Shown here piece by piece: positions 4,174 through 10,483 of a DNA stretch of 21,247 bases. Positions within the stretch are counted from its first letter, which is position 1; every line of letters begins with the position of its first letter. Below the pieces are notes generated by a model. The model was not told the DNA's origin, did not search any database, and worked only from the letters and a program-made list of their open reading frames with translations. The DNA is from a virus. The stretch spans positions 1-21,247 of the IMG/VR virus record IMGVR_UViG_3300027782_000429; one strand, given 5' to 3'. The translations under genes were made by a program, and so were the position numbers.

Positions 4174-4468
4174 GATACTTCCATTACGATGGATAGGTAA
4201 TTTTTGTGGGGAATATGCAGGTAATCATCTTGTTAAGGCTATTGATTTAGATGAAGAGTTAGATAGTAACTTAGGGTTTCGTTATAAATACCACGCAAAA
4301 ATGTGGGTACTGCTTAACAAACCTTACGAATGGTGGGGCACATATTACCAAATAGATACTGATAAATGGAAGAACGAGATAGATCAAATGAGAATTGATA
4401 TGGCAGATGAAGGCTGGGATGATTACGATGCCCTTGGTAAAGCATATTGGGATAAAACAGATGACTGA
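4115..4468 (+). CDS. conserved phage hypothetical protein, tryptophan/tyrosine-rich
   Basis: The product has up to 117 residues; the ATG at 4142 would remove nine and reduces the overlap with the preceding gene. The recognisable body starts at LPLRWIGNFCGEYAGNHLV and runs through FRYKYHAKMW, NKPYEWWGTYYQIDTDKW and an acidic C-terminus. The composition is typical of a soluble phage protein of early or structural class, with no membrane helix. Its stop overlaps the start of the glycosyltransferase gene (ATGACTGA at 4461-4468), which suggests a joint operon. A CAAACCTTACGAA composite (4318-4330) lies inside the coding region. No function can be assigned. Confidence 0.65.
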   Translation: MERKCGYPKMNHSTKIQKTKILPLRWIGNFCGEYAGNHLVKAIDLDEELDSNLGFRYKYHAKMWVLLNKPYEWWGTYYQIDTDKWKNEIDQMRIDMADEGWDDYDALGKAYWDKTDD

Positions 4469-5105
4469 TATTGTATTTTTAATACCAGGGAATAGTTTTA
4501 GCCCAGAGTTTTTAAGTGCTTGGACTGCAACAATTAATATGCTTAATAAAAATAATATTAAGTCTATAGCAAGGTTTGGATATAGTCCTATTATTACAGA
4601 GATTAGAAATGATTTACTAGGGTATAGCCCTGTTGGGCTTCCAGACTATAATGAAGAAATTCGTGATATTTTTGCTGGTAAGTTTGAATGTAGCAAAATT
4701 GTTTTTATAGATAGCGATATTATTTGGACACCAAATGATATGAAAATTCTTTTAGAATCAGATAAAGATGTTGTATGCGGTATCTATCCACTTAGTGATA
4801 GGACTCACATATCTATTACTCAAGATGGTATTACTTTCCTTACCAAGGAAGATTTAGAAAATAAAGATACAGTCTTTGAAATACATTCAGGTGGCTTAGG
4901 ATTTTTATCAGTTTCATTTAATGCATTAAATAAACTTAAGTTTCCATGGTTTGAAATAGAACAATTTGAATCGTTACAATATGGTAAAGGCTTAATAGGT
5001 GAAGATATTTTTTTCTTTAATAAACTAAAAGACTTAGGATATACTATATATGCAGACTCTAGAATAAAATTAGGTCACTTAAAGTCTAGCATTCTTACAA
5101 TATGA
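4461..5105 (+). CDS. GT-A fold glycosyltransferase-like protein
   Basis: This 214-residue protein has the order expected of a compact GT-A transferase: an N-terminal Rossmann-like strand (DIVFLIPGNSFSPEFL), a D84-S-D86 metal and nucleotide-sugar motif in KIVFIDSDIIWT, then G-I-Y-P, H-S-G-G-L-G-F, and GEDIFFFNKLKDLGY (residues 180-194) with H206 in K-L-G-H-L. The G-E-D and late H match the acceptor and metal-binding elements of this family. The ATG at 4461 is chosen over the longer frame because the core begins directly after it and it overlaps the previous stop. The sugar and acceptor are unknown; phage DNA, virion protein or host surface are candidates. Confidence 0.8.
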   Translation: MTDIVFLIPGNSFSPEFLSAWTATINMLNKNNIKSIARFGYSPIITEIRNDLLGYSPVGLPDYNEEIRDIFAGKFECSKIVFIDSDIIWTPNDMKILLESDKDVVCGIYPLSDRTHISITQDGITFLTKEDLENKDTVFEIHSGGLGFLSVSFNALNKLKFPWFEIEQFESLQYGKGLIGEDIFFFNKLKDLGYTIYADSRIKLGHLKSSILTI

Positions 5106-5202
5106 GCAGAAAAATTATCTGTATAAATTGTAAAAAACAATGAGAACTGCGTTGGAGCATTATGGCAAATGAAAGTTTGTTTATACACACAAAGGAAAAT
5201 CA
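5102..5202 (+). pseudogene. possible decayed small zinc-binding gene
   Basis: An ATG at 5102 encodes MSRKIICINCKKQ then TGA. Overlapping it, an ATG at 5140 encodes MRTALEHYGK, then TGA (5170-5172), after which the same frame continues as KFVYTHKGKS into the MREAKK gene at 5203. Read with one frameshift and one stop ignored, the pieces form a plausible zinc-binding protein. Sequencing error, decay or recoding could explain this. A merely non-coding spacer with chance frames is the alternative. Confidence 0.3.
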
Positions 5203-5370
5203 ATGAGAGAAGCAAAAAAGTTTGAAGAATTACAGGAGTCTATTAATCTTATTGTTAAGACTAAGTGTCCAGATAAGTGGATGCTTATAGATAAAGAAAC
5301 TGGACAAACATATGTTGGAAATAAAATGGGGCATTGGGACAGACTTGATCCAGTCATTAGAGATTCCTGA
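5203..5370 (+). CDS. 55-residue hypothetical protein
   Basis: The ATG at 5203 follows AAAGGA (5191-5196). The product begins with an amphipathic helix (MREAKKFEELQESINLIV) and continues with C-P-D-K-W, an E-T-G-Q turn and GHWDRLDPVI. It may be the C-terminal part of a longer ancestral gene whose N-terminus is broken upstream. It overlaps the next gene by at least 26 bases. No family is recognised. Confidence 0.55.
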   Translation: MREAKKFEELQESINLIVKTKCPDKWMLIDKETGQTYVGNKMGHWDRLDPVIRDS

Positions 5371-5554
5371 TCCATTCCAAACCTTTGTAGCCAGAAAGTA
5401 TGCTAACGCAAAGGGTTATGTACATGATTTCTTTACTGGAGAATGGTCTTATAAGTGTTTAACTTGTAAGGAACATCTTTCTGCTCCATCCCGCAAAATT
5501 ATGACAAAGATTAGACTATATCATACAAGAAATGAGTGCACAGGTGGATATTGA
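5345..5554 (+). CDS. conserved phage protein with CxxC-H zinc motif
   Basis: About 69 residues from the TTG at 5345; an ATG at 5312 would add 11 residues but increases the overlap with the previous gene. The body reads PDPFQTFVARKYANAKGY, then FFTGEWSYKCLTCKEHL, and ends in R-L-Y-H-T-R-N-E-C. The C-x2-C-x2-H ... H ... C spacing suggests a single zinc finger. The basic, aromatic character suits a DNA-associated protein. Its stop is directly followed by the start of a small membrane protein gene. The start is uncertain. Confidence 0.6.
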   Translation: MIQSLEIPDPFQTFVARKYANAKGYVHDFFTGEWSYKCLTCKEHLSAPSRKIMTKIRLYHTRNECTGGY

Positions 5555-5555
5555 T

Positions 5556-5675
5556 ATGTTATTAAATATACTTTGGGGTATGTTTTTTGGATACATAATT
5601 GCTACATTTCAAATAGCAAAACTTTTGGTTAAAAAAGGTTATCGTAGGTTTGATGAAATACCAGATAAAGATTAA
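5556..5675 (+). CDS. 39-residue single-helix membrane protein
   Basis: The ATG at 5556 follows the ribosome site AGGTGG (5542-5547). The product has one membrane helix (residues 2-18, LLNILWGMFFGYIIATF), then a basic region (KLLVKKGYRR) and an acidic tail (DEIPDKD). It converges with the minus-strand gene ending at 5672, the two stops overlapping. Possible roles include a small holin-like or host-modifying protein, but none is shown. Confidence 0.6.
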   Translation: MLLNILWGMFFGYIIATFQIAKLLVKKGYRRFDEIPDKD

Positions 5676-5878
5676 TCTAAAACCAGTGCATTATCAAGCG
5701 GTACTTCAATAGTACTTGGCTCTTGACATCTTCTACAGTATGATCTAGGGTGGTTGGTATATCTTTCTGCTGGTCCCGACAAAATTATCTGACCAGTTTT
5801 ATGCATACCAAGTAGTACATCATCTACTACTCTAGAATATACGATAGGGGTTAAAGTTCCCCTGCAAAATGCACACAT
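5672..5878 (-). CDS. 68-residue zinc-ribbon protein
   Basis: Two cysteine pairs, M-C-A-F-C at residues 2-5 and C-R-R-C near residues 48-51, flank a beta-rich middle with conserved G-M-H-K-T-G. This is a full zinc-ribbon layout. On the minus strand TGG-TAAACT (plus-strand 5885-5893) is an extended -10-like element ending six bases before the ATG, so the gene may be leaderless; no good -35 box is seen. It is the last gene of the minus-strand module. Function is unknown; transcription or DNA-associated roles are typical for such ribbons. Confidence 0.65.
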   Translation of the reverse strand: MCAFCRGTLTPIVYSRVVDDVLLGMHKTGQIILSGPAERYTNHPRSYCRRCQEPSTIEVPLDNALVLD

Positions 5879-5918
5879 GTTATAAGTTTACCATACATGT
5901 AAAGTTATTTTTAATATA

Positions 5919-6632
5919 CTAATCAAATAAATTTTCTTTTATTAATTTTAATAACCTTTTGTGTCTATTATTTTTAATAAAATGTGGATAGCGGTTTTTT
6001 AATGGTTGTAAATGTAAAAATAAAGATGTAAAAACTACTTGACGAGACAGGCTAAGTATTTCTGGGGTACATTCAAATTGCTTTAAAATAATTTTTTTAT
6101 CAGTTAAGAATTGAAAATATATTGCTGGATCTCCTTTTTTAACTGTTAAAGAATTTTGACCTTCCCATAAGATGTATGAAAGATTTATAGGACGAAACCA
6201 TTTACTAATATTCATTCCTCCAGAGGACATCATTCCGTTATTTTTATCAAAAGTGTTATGCATATATGGTGGAGTTACTTGAAGTTCAACAGACTCTTCT
6301 GAAAAAAATGCCCAACTGTGATCATAATCTAGCCTATAAGAATTTTTTAATGGTGCTGGATATACAGACCATGGCCCATCTTTTTCTTCAATAACAGGAG
6401 TTTCTGGCGTACCGCCTAGTTTTACAGATGTTGTTACTGGATGAACAACAGCAAAAGTATTTTTTATAATATTTTGAGCACCACTACATAACCTGTAGTT
6501 ATGACTATCTTCAGTATTACCTCCTGGTGGAAGTAATGTTATTAATGGTTTTGGTGAATCCCAAAGCATATTCATTGTTGTATGTAGATCTGGATCACTT
6601 AGTATTGTCCAATATACTGTTATTGTTTTCAT
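5919..6632 (-). CDS. phage beta-sandwich-like conserved protein
   Basis: This 237-residue protein has a central block D-H-S-W-A-F-F-S-E-E-S, then P-P-Y-M-H, SSGGMNISKWFRPINLSYIL, and V-K-K-G-D-P-A-I-Y-F-Q-F-L-T. This pattern is known to me from uncharacterised environmental phage proteins. It has the same order of elements (aromatic strand, P-P/H-P motif, glycine, K-x-G-D/T-P-x-x-x-x-F) as the protein encoded at 3022-3699, suggesting two remote members of one fold. It lies downstream of the glycine-rich adhesin genes, which suggests a structural, tail-associated or carbohydrate-related role. The start ATG at 6632 is preceded by TTGGGG, a weak ribosome site. Confidence 0.65.
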   Translation of the reverse strand: MKTITVYWTILSDPDLHTTMNMLWDSPKPLITLLPPGGNTEDSHNYRLCSGAQNIIKNTFAVVHPVTTSVKLGGTPETPVIEEKDGPWSVYPAPLKNSYRLDYDHSWAFFSEESVELQVTPPYMHNTFDKNNGMMSSGGMNISKWFRPINLSYILWEGQNSLTVKKGDPAIYFQFLTDKKIILKQFECTPEILSLSRQVVFTSLFLHLQPLKNRYPHFIKNNRHKRLLKLIKENLFD

Positions 6633-6685
6633 AAATACCCCAATTTATTTAATATTTATAAGTATAACACAAAGTAAAATATATT

Positions 6686-6880
6686 TTAATTTTCAGAAGT
6701 TATAACTGCAGGATTAACAAGTTTTTCTCCATCATAATACCAGTCTGTAGAAACAAGGTCAGAAGGCTGAGACTCAATAGCAATTGCTCCTTGTGGAGAT
6801 ACTGCTAAAGCCGTTTCTATATCATCGGCTACAATAATATTATAAACTTTATTATTAACAACTATTGCATACTGTGTCAT
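6686..6880 (-). CDS. small tail-fibre-associated protein, paralogue 3
   Basis: The 64-residue protein begins TQYAIVVNNKVYNIIVADD, close to the start of the 59-residue (8773-8952) and 84-residue (7596-7850) proteins. It ends in W-Y-Y-D-G-E-K-L. Small proteins with this 'A-V-I-x-N-N-x-V-x-N-I-I-V' opening are common next to phage tail-fibre genes and may form part of the fibre or help its folding. A strong ribosome site AAGGAG precedes the ATG. It lies directly after the glycine-rich gene at 6890-7594. Confidence 0.7.
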   Translation of the reverse strand: MTQYAIVVNNKVYNIIVADDIETALAVSPQGAIAIESQPSDLVSTDWYYDGEKLVNPAVITSEN

Positions 6881-6889
6881 TTTTTCTCC

Positions 6890-7594
6890 TTAGTAATAAA
6901 TAAGAACGCATCCAGTGCCACCTGCGCCACCACCATTGTAATTTGTACCTGCACCGCCACCGCCACCACCTTGTCCTCCTGCACCTCCTGCGTGACCTGA
7001 AGCAGCACTACCAGCAGCAATAAAACCACCGCCACCACCGCCACCATTAGAGCCAGCGCCTCCAGGATAAACACCTGCTCCGCCTGTTGCGCCAGTTCCA
7101 GAACGGAAACCAGTTCCACCGCCACCGACATAAATTCCAGCAGCGCCTGATCCACCACTAGTTCCAAAACCACCTGCTGAACCACCAACTGCTGTTAAAA
7201 ATACACTGCCTGCACCATTGGCGCTACCAGATCCACCACCACCTGAACTTCCTGCACCGCCATAAGCACCACCACTGCCACCACCTAAAGCAATAAGACC
7301 TCCAACAACAGTTGTGCCAGCACTACCTGCAATAGTTACTTCTGTTGGTGATGGAATCCACCCCATTAGTACTGCTCCTCCACCGCCACCAGAAATTCCT
7401 CCATTACTATCGTTTCCTATACCACCATTGCCACCGCCACCAACAAGTACTGCAAATACTTGCGATACTGGAAATGAAAGACCAGTTGTAGTGGTTGTAT
7501 AAGTATTACGAAGCGTTAATCCTACAGGAATTGCTGTTGGAAGTGTAGGGGGATTAGATGCTGTTGATGCTGCAGGGAATACTGTTGATGCCAT
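6890..7594 (-). CDS. glycine-rich tail-fibre/adhesin-like protein 3
   Basis: The 234-residue protein has a short N-terminal domain (MASTVFPAAS, then a T-rich region and a beta strand VSQVFAVLVGGGG), a long run of glycine-rich motifs, and a C-terminal strand G-C-V-L-I-Y-Y. Glycine-rich segments like these form packed polyglycine-II helices in phage receptor-binding proteins such as T-even gp38 adhesins, with the loops carrying receptor specificity. The gene is GC-rich and repeats GGN codons, which makes it look different from its neighbours. The start shares the AGATCTAA junction seen before the other two fibre genes. Confidence 0.75.
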   Translation of the reverse strand: MASTVFPAASTASNPPTLPTAIPVGLTLRNTYTTTTTGLSFPVSQVFAVLVGGGGNGGIGNDSNGGISGGGGGAVLMGWIPSPTEVTIAGSAGTTVVGGLIALGGGSGGAYGGAGSSGGGGSGSANGAGSVFLTAVGGSAGGFGTSGGSGAAGIYVGGGGTGFRSGTGATGGAGVYPGGAGSNGGGGGGGFIAAGSAASGHAGGAGGQGGGGGGAGTNYNGGGAGGTGCVLIYY

Positions 7595-7595
7595 T

Positions 7596-7850
7596 TTAGA
7601 TCTGCTCTGTTATTTCTACAAATGAAGATTCTGGATATACAAATATATCATTTTCTGCATCATAAATATCTCCAAATGTAGCAAACTTGCCACGGAAATT
7701 ATTATTGTAAGATGTCTGAACCCAAGTGCCTTCAAATCCAATACGTGCAAGATATTCTTTTCCAGTTGTTTCATCTGGTGCATCTTCATTACGTACTACA
7801 AGAACTTGTATTACTTTATTATTTTCATCAATCTGTGCAAAATGTGCCAT
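7596..7850 (-). CDS. small tail-fibre-associated protein, paralogue 2
   Basis: The 84-residue product starts MAHFAQIDENNKVIQVLVV and contains W-V-Q-T-S-Y-N-N-N-F-R-G-K-F-A-T-F-G and Y-D-A-E-N-D-I-F, a pattern I know from small proteins of cyanophages and other environmental phages located near tail genes. Its opening matches the other two small proteins of this module. It sits between two glycine-rich fibre genes and ends with T-E-Q-I, only a base away from the start of the next fibre gene. It may be a structural component or folding partner. Confidence 0.7.
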   Translation of the reverse strand: MAHFAQIDENNKVIQVLVVRNEDAPDETTGKEYLARIGFEGTWVQTSYNNNFRGKFATFGDIYDAENDIFVYPESSFVEITEQI

Positions 7851-7853
7851 AAT

Positions 7854-8771
7854 TTATCCAATCACTACTACTACGTATCCAGAACCGCCGTTACCGCCGA
7901 GCCCACATTCACCTTGTGTGTCAAAACGAGACCCGCCGCCACCTCCGCCACCGCCAAGATTTGCAGTACCATCTGTTGCTGTTGCTGTTGTAACACTTCC
8001 TGCGCCGCCGCCACCTGAACCGCCTGCTCCACCGCCGCCAGTATTTGCATTGCCACCTCCACCGCCTCCAGAAAAAGTTGTAGAGGTTCCAGTAATTGAT
8101 GAGGCAAGACCAGCACCGCCTGCTTTACCAGCAGCACTTCCGCCACCACCGCCACCGCCACCAGCGCCTCCACCACCACCGCCTCCTGTTTGGCTCTCTG
8201 ATGTACCACCACTATTTCCTTGTCCTGCTAATGATCCTCCAGGACTTCTTGCAGCGTTATCGTTTGAACTTCCATTACCACCGCCAGAACCTCCATCGGC
8301 TGGACGTATATAGGCTCCATAAATGCGTCCACTAGAACCACTTCCTCCACCAATAGCAGAGTAAACAAGTGGAGCAAGACCAATAAAAGATGCACCACCT
8401 TGAGAAGGATTTGAATCTCTTCTGCATCTACCTGCACCAGCACCTACTCCAATAGTCTGTGTTCCGACAGGAAGATAAGCAATTTCACTGTAAAGATAGC
8501 CTCCTCCGCCACCGCCACCGCCACCAAAAGCATAAGCATTGTCTCCTGAGCCTCCGCCGCCGCCGCCTGCAATACAAAGTATTTCGGCGTAGCCAGCCTC
8601 AGTTATAGTAATTTCACCAGAACCGCTAAATTTATAAATAGTTTTACCTGGACGAGAACTAGTGTCAACAGTAGCACCACTAGAACCTGATGCTGCTGCT
8701 TTTCCTATTCCAGCAGCAAGTGGTGGGATTATAGTTGATTTTATTGTACCTGGAAATATTGATAGAGCCAT
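7854..8771 (-). CDS. glycine-rich tail-fibre/adhesin-like protein 2
   Basis: The largest of the three fibre-like proteins (305 residues) starts MALSIFPGTI, has a beta-strand region (TIYKFSGSGEITITEAGYAE), then about 200 residues rich in glycine blocks (G-G-G-G-G-G) and ends in G-Y-V-V-V-V-I-G. This is the pattern of a phage adhesin tip with polyglycine-II packing. The overlapping plus-strand frame is an antisense shadow, proline- and alanine-rich. The start follows GGAGATCTAAG, which includes the stop codon of the preceding small gene. The repeats make this gene prone to slippage and recombination. Confidence 0.75.
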   Translation of the reverse strand: MALSIFPGTIKSTIIPPLAAGIGKAAASGSSGATVDTSSRPGKTIYKFSGSGEITITEAGYAEILCIAGGGGGGSGDNAYAFGGGGGGGGGYLYSEIAYLPVGTQTIGVGAGAGRCRRDSNPSQGGASFIGLAPLVYSAIGGGSGSSGRIYGAYIRPADGGSGGGNGSSNDNAARSPGGSLAGQGNSGGTSESQTGGGGGGGAGGGGGGGGSAAGKAGGAGLASSITGTSTTFSGGGGGGNANTGGGGAGGSGGGGAGSVTTATATDGTANLGGGGGGGGSRFDTQGECGLGGNGGSGYVVVVIG

Positions 8772-8772
8772 C

Positions 8773-8952
8773 TTAGATCTCCTCTGTAGTTACTGGTACT
8801 GGGAAGAATGATCCTCCATCAATACCGTTGTTATAATCCCAGCCATTTGTATATTCAATATACTTGCCAGGGTTAGCAGCAACTACTTCATCTTCTACGC
8901 CAACAATAATGTTGACTACTGTGTTGTTTTCAATAACTGCAAATGTTCTCAT
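8773..8952 (-). CDS. small tail-fibre-associated protein, paralogue 1
   Basis: The ATG at 8952 opens a 59-residue frame MRTFAVIENNTVVNIIVGVE ending in V-T-T-E-E-I and TAA, one base before the next fibre gene. Its opening is nearly that of the small proteins at 6686 and 7596, so three paralogues alternate with three glycine-rich genes. A ribosome site (GGAGATAATAAT) precedes it. Confidence 0.7.
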   Translation of the reverse strand: MRTFAVIENNTVVNIIVGVEDEVVAANPGKYIEYTNGWDYNNGIDGGSFFPVPVTTEEI

Positions 8953-8961
8953 TATTATCTC

Positions 8962-9441
8962 CTATACCCAGTACTCAATATCAATTTTACCTGCGCCACC
9001 TGCGCCTGTGTTGTTTGGATAAAAATACCCACCAACTCCTCCATTATTTGCTGAAGAAGCCCCTGTTGCGCTTGTAGCATTAGAACCAGAACCAGTGTTA
9101 CCACCATTACCGCCAGATGCAGATGCTGCTCCAGTAAATGTTGTAGTTCCTCCAGGATTTCCTTGAGCGTTAACAGAAGCACCGCTTCCTCCTGCGCCAA
9201 TAGAATACGCAATAGAAGTGCCAGGAGTTGTTGCTAAAGTTGAAAAAATTACTGCGCCAGGATATCCATTATGGTCAATGCTATTGGCGTTATCTCCGCC
9301 ACCGCTTCCTCCACCACCCATAAGACAAACATTTACGTAAGTAACTCCAGCAGGAACGGTCCAGGAAGTGCCAGAAGTAAGAGTTGTTTTATATTCAGTT
9401 TTGCCACCTGCACTAGGGGCTGGAAATACTGTTGATCCCAT
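8962..9441 (-). CDS. glycine-rich tail-fibre/adhesin-like protein 1
   Basis: The 159-residue protein starts MGSTVFPAPSAGGKTEYKTT, then has S-W-T-V-P-A-G-V-T-Y-V-N-V-C-L-M-G-G-G-G, glycine, serine and threonine rich loops, and a C-terminal strand I-D-I-E-Y-W-V. The W-T-V-P-A-G-V strand followed by a glycine block is common in phage fibre proteins that end in polyglycine bundles. It is the first fibre gene after the Ig-like protein, and the start follows AAAAGGAGATCTAAATT, a strong ribosome site. Confidence 0.75.
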   Translation of the reverse strand: MGSTVFPAPSAGGKTEYKTTLTSGTSWTVPAGVTYVNVCLMGGGGSGGGDNANSIDHNGYPGAVIFSTLATTPGTSIAYSIGAGGSGASVNAQGNPGGTTTFTGAASASGGNGGNTGSGSNATSATGASSANNGGVGGYFYPNNTGAGGAGKIDIEYWV

Positions 9442-9486
9442 AATTTAGATCTCCTTTTAATTAGTTAAACAATCTTAATGAAGAGC

Positions 9487-9506
9487 CCTCTAGATTTTTC
9501 TAGAGG
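9487..9506. terminator. perfect 8-bp hairpin between structural genes
   Basis: CCTCTAGA (9487-9494), TTTT and TCTAGAGG (9499-9506) form a perfect stem-loop between the Ig-like gene and the first fibre gene. Neither side carries a good T-run, so it may be a weak or partial terminator, an RNA stability element or a processing site on the minus-strand transcript. Confidence 0.45.
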
Positions 9507-9520
9507 ACCCTCCAACAAGA

Positions 9521-9823
9521 TTACGAAATCTCTACGCCGCTGATGTGGAATTGAACGGTAGTTGCTGATGCGAAACCAGCAATAATCTTAGTTGTTGCAA
9601 GAACCTGCTTTAGATCAAACATTGCTGTTGAGTTAGCCGCTAGTGCAACTGTCTTGAACAGGTCAACGCTATCCAAAGTAATTGTAAATGTTGCAGCAGT
9701 TCCTGCTGAGTTTGTTACAACAATGTTGCTTACCACTGTTGTTGTTGATGCTGGCACTGTGTATAGTGTCGCACTTGATGTTGCTGCTGCTGTTCTAGAC
9801 AGCGCTTTAGTTGTTGTAGCCAT
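9521..9823 (-). CDS. Ig-like or decoration small structural protein
   Basis: The 100-residue protein is rich in T, A, S and V and reads as alternating strands: ATLYTVPASTTTVVSNIVV, T-N-S-A-G-T-A-A-T-F-T-I-T-L-D, A-L-A-A-N-S-T-A-M-F-D-L. This is a common small phage structural protein that may decorate capsids or attach to fibres, with an immunoglobulin-like beta-sandwich. It begins at ATG 9823 after TAGGAGGTAGGAATTA, an excellent ribosome site. The upstream extended -10 TGATATAAT is probably the promoter of the whole minus-strand module down to 5672. An ATTACGAA octamer overlaps the end of the gene. Confidence 0.75.
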   Translation of the reverse strand: MATTTKALSRTAAATSSATLYTVPASTTTVVSNIVVTNSAGTAATFTITLDSVDLFKTVALAANSTAMFDLKQVLATTKIIAGFASATTVQFHISGVEIS

Positions 9824-9856
9824 TAATTCCTACCTCCTAAGTAGTGTTGTAAGATG

Positions 9857-9865
9857 ATTATATCA
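9857..9865 (-). promoter_or_regulatory. extended -10 promoter for the minus-strand structural module
   Basis: On the minus strand TGA-TATAAT (plus-strand 9857-9865) is a perfect extended -10 element located about 34 bases before the ATG at 9823, with no convincing -35. It would transcribe the nine genes from 9823 down to 5672. Confidence 0.55.
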
Positions 9866-9886
9866 TATTTTTATGGGGGATAAGGC

Positions 9887-9915
9887 TTGCAATACCGCCC
9901 CAAACCTGATAGAAT
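9887..9915 (+). promoter_or_regulatory. promoter with CAAACCT in the spacer
   Basis: TTGCAA (9887-9892), a 17-base spacer and TAGAAT (9910-9915) precede the ATG at 9934, with AAGGAG as ribosome site. The spacer holds CAAACCT (9901-9907), as does the perfect promoter at 1125. The motif is therefore placed where a repressor would act in two unrelated promoters. Confidence 0.6.
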
Positions 9916-9933
9916 AGGTATATAAGGAGAGGT

Positions 9934-10035
9934 ATGTTTTGTAATTATTGTGGGAATAGATTAGAGTTTGGTGATTGTAATTATTGTAATGATAATAACA
10001 ATGCCCTGAGAGAATTTGAGGAAGAAGATGATTAA
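9934..10035 (+). CDS. 33-residue zinc-ribbon mini-protein
   Basis: The ATG at 9934 follows the ribosome site AAGGAG. The protein starts MFCNYCGNRLEFGDCNYCND, giving C-x2-C and C-x2-C pairs eight residues apart, and has an acidic tail (REFEEEDD). It is a minimal zinc ribbon resembling the zinc-ribbon segment found at the start of many bacterial proteins. It overlaps the next gene by 8 bases and belongs to the operon that leads to endonuclease VII and the tRNAs. Confidence 0.6.
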   Translation: MFCNYCGNRLEFGDCNYCNDNNNALREFEEEDD

Positions 10036-10111
10036 TGCTTTAGTTTTGATCCCTGCATTTATTGCTGGGTATGTAGCATGTTATTTTGTTATGACTTACA
10101 AGGTCAAGTAA
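10028..10111 (+). CDS. 27-residue membrane peptide
   Basis: The frame from ATG 10028 to TAA 10109-10111 encodes a single hydrophobic helix (INALVLIPAFIAGYVACYFV) with a short basic tail, MTYKVK. It overlaps the preceding gene by 8 bases. The endonuclease VII frame follows in the same frame immediately after its stop codon. It may be a tiny membrane protein or just a translational coupling device. Confidence 0.45.
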   Translation: MINALVLIPAFIAGYVACYFVMTYKVK

Positions 10112-10483
10112 ATTAAGGTTTGTAGCAAATGTGGGCTTAACTTAGATAAGTCCCAGTTTTCTCCATCTTCTGGTGGAAAGTACTTAAGGCCAGAGTGTAG
10201 GTCTTGTGCTTCCAAATTGGCAAAGCAAAGGCTAGAACTAAGGAAGGTTTGGGGTTATCCAGAAGAAGATCACGTATGTCCTATCTGTTTAAAGAATGAA
10301 CAAGAACTCAAGGGTACTGGAGGAAATGCCAGCATCTGGGTAGTAGATCATGACCATATCACTAATAGTTTTAGAGGTCATATCTGCCACAACTGTAATC
10401 GTGGCCTTGGTGTATTCCAAGACAATGTTGATAGATTAGAAAGAGCAATCAACTACTTAAGCACCAGTAGCCAAGTTGGTTAA
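10112..10483 (+). CDS. recombination endonuclease VII family protein with probable ATT start
   Basis: The protein has an N-terminal zinc ribbon C4-x2-C7 and C29-x2-C32, then C-P-I-C, D79-H-D-H82, R-G-H-I-C-H-N-C-N and D-N-V-D-R-L, the hallmarks of phage endonuclease VII (T4 gp49 type), which resolves branched DNA such as Holliday junctions before packaging. The zinc ribbon precedes the first usual start codon, TTG at 10217, so the 88-residue frame from there lacks the first metal site. ATT at 10112, right after TAA, opens the full 123 residues, with AAGG eight bases upstream. The end of the gene runs 23 bases into the following tRNA; its stop codon TAA (10481-10483) lies in the tRNA's D loop. 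Confidence 0.75.
   Translation: MKVCSKCGLNLDKSQFSPSSGGKYLRPECRSCASKLAKQRLELRKVWGYPEEDHVCPICLKNEQELKGTGGNASIWVVDHDHITNSFRGHICHNCNRGLGVFQDNVDRLERAINYLSTSSQVG

Noticed and set aside
7726-8313. 195-codon plus-strand proline-rich frame
   Set aside because: It is the antisense of the glycine-rich fibre gene (GGN codons read backwards as proline and alanine).
6877-9212. Shifted-frame valine/leucine-rich minus-strand frames
   Set aside because: They are out-of-frame readings of the glycine-rich genes.
6890-9441. Possible CRISPR or tandem DNA repeat
   Set aside because: The repeated CCACC/GGTGG pattern follows glycine codons and has no regular spacer; it is protein-coding.
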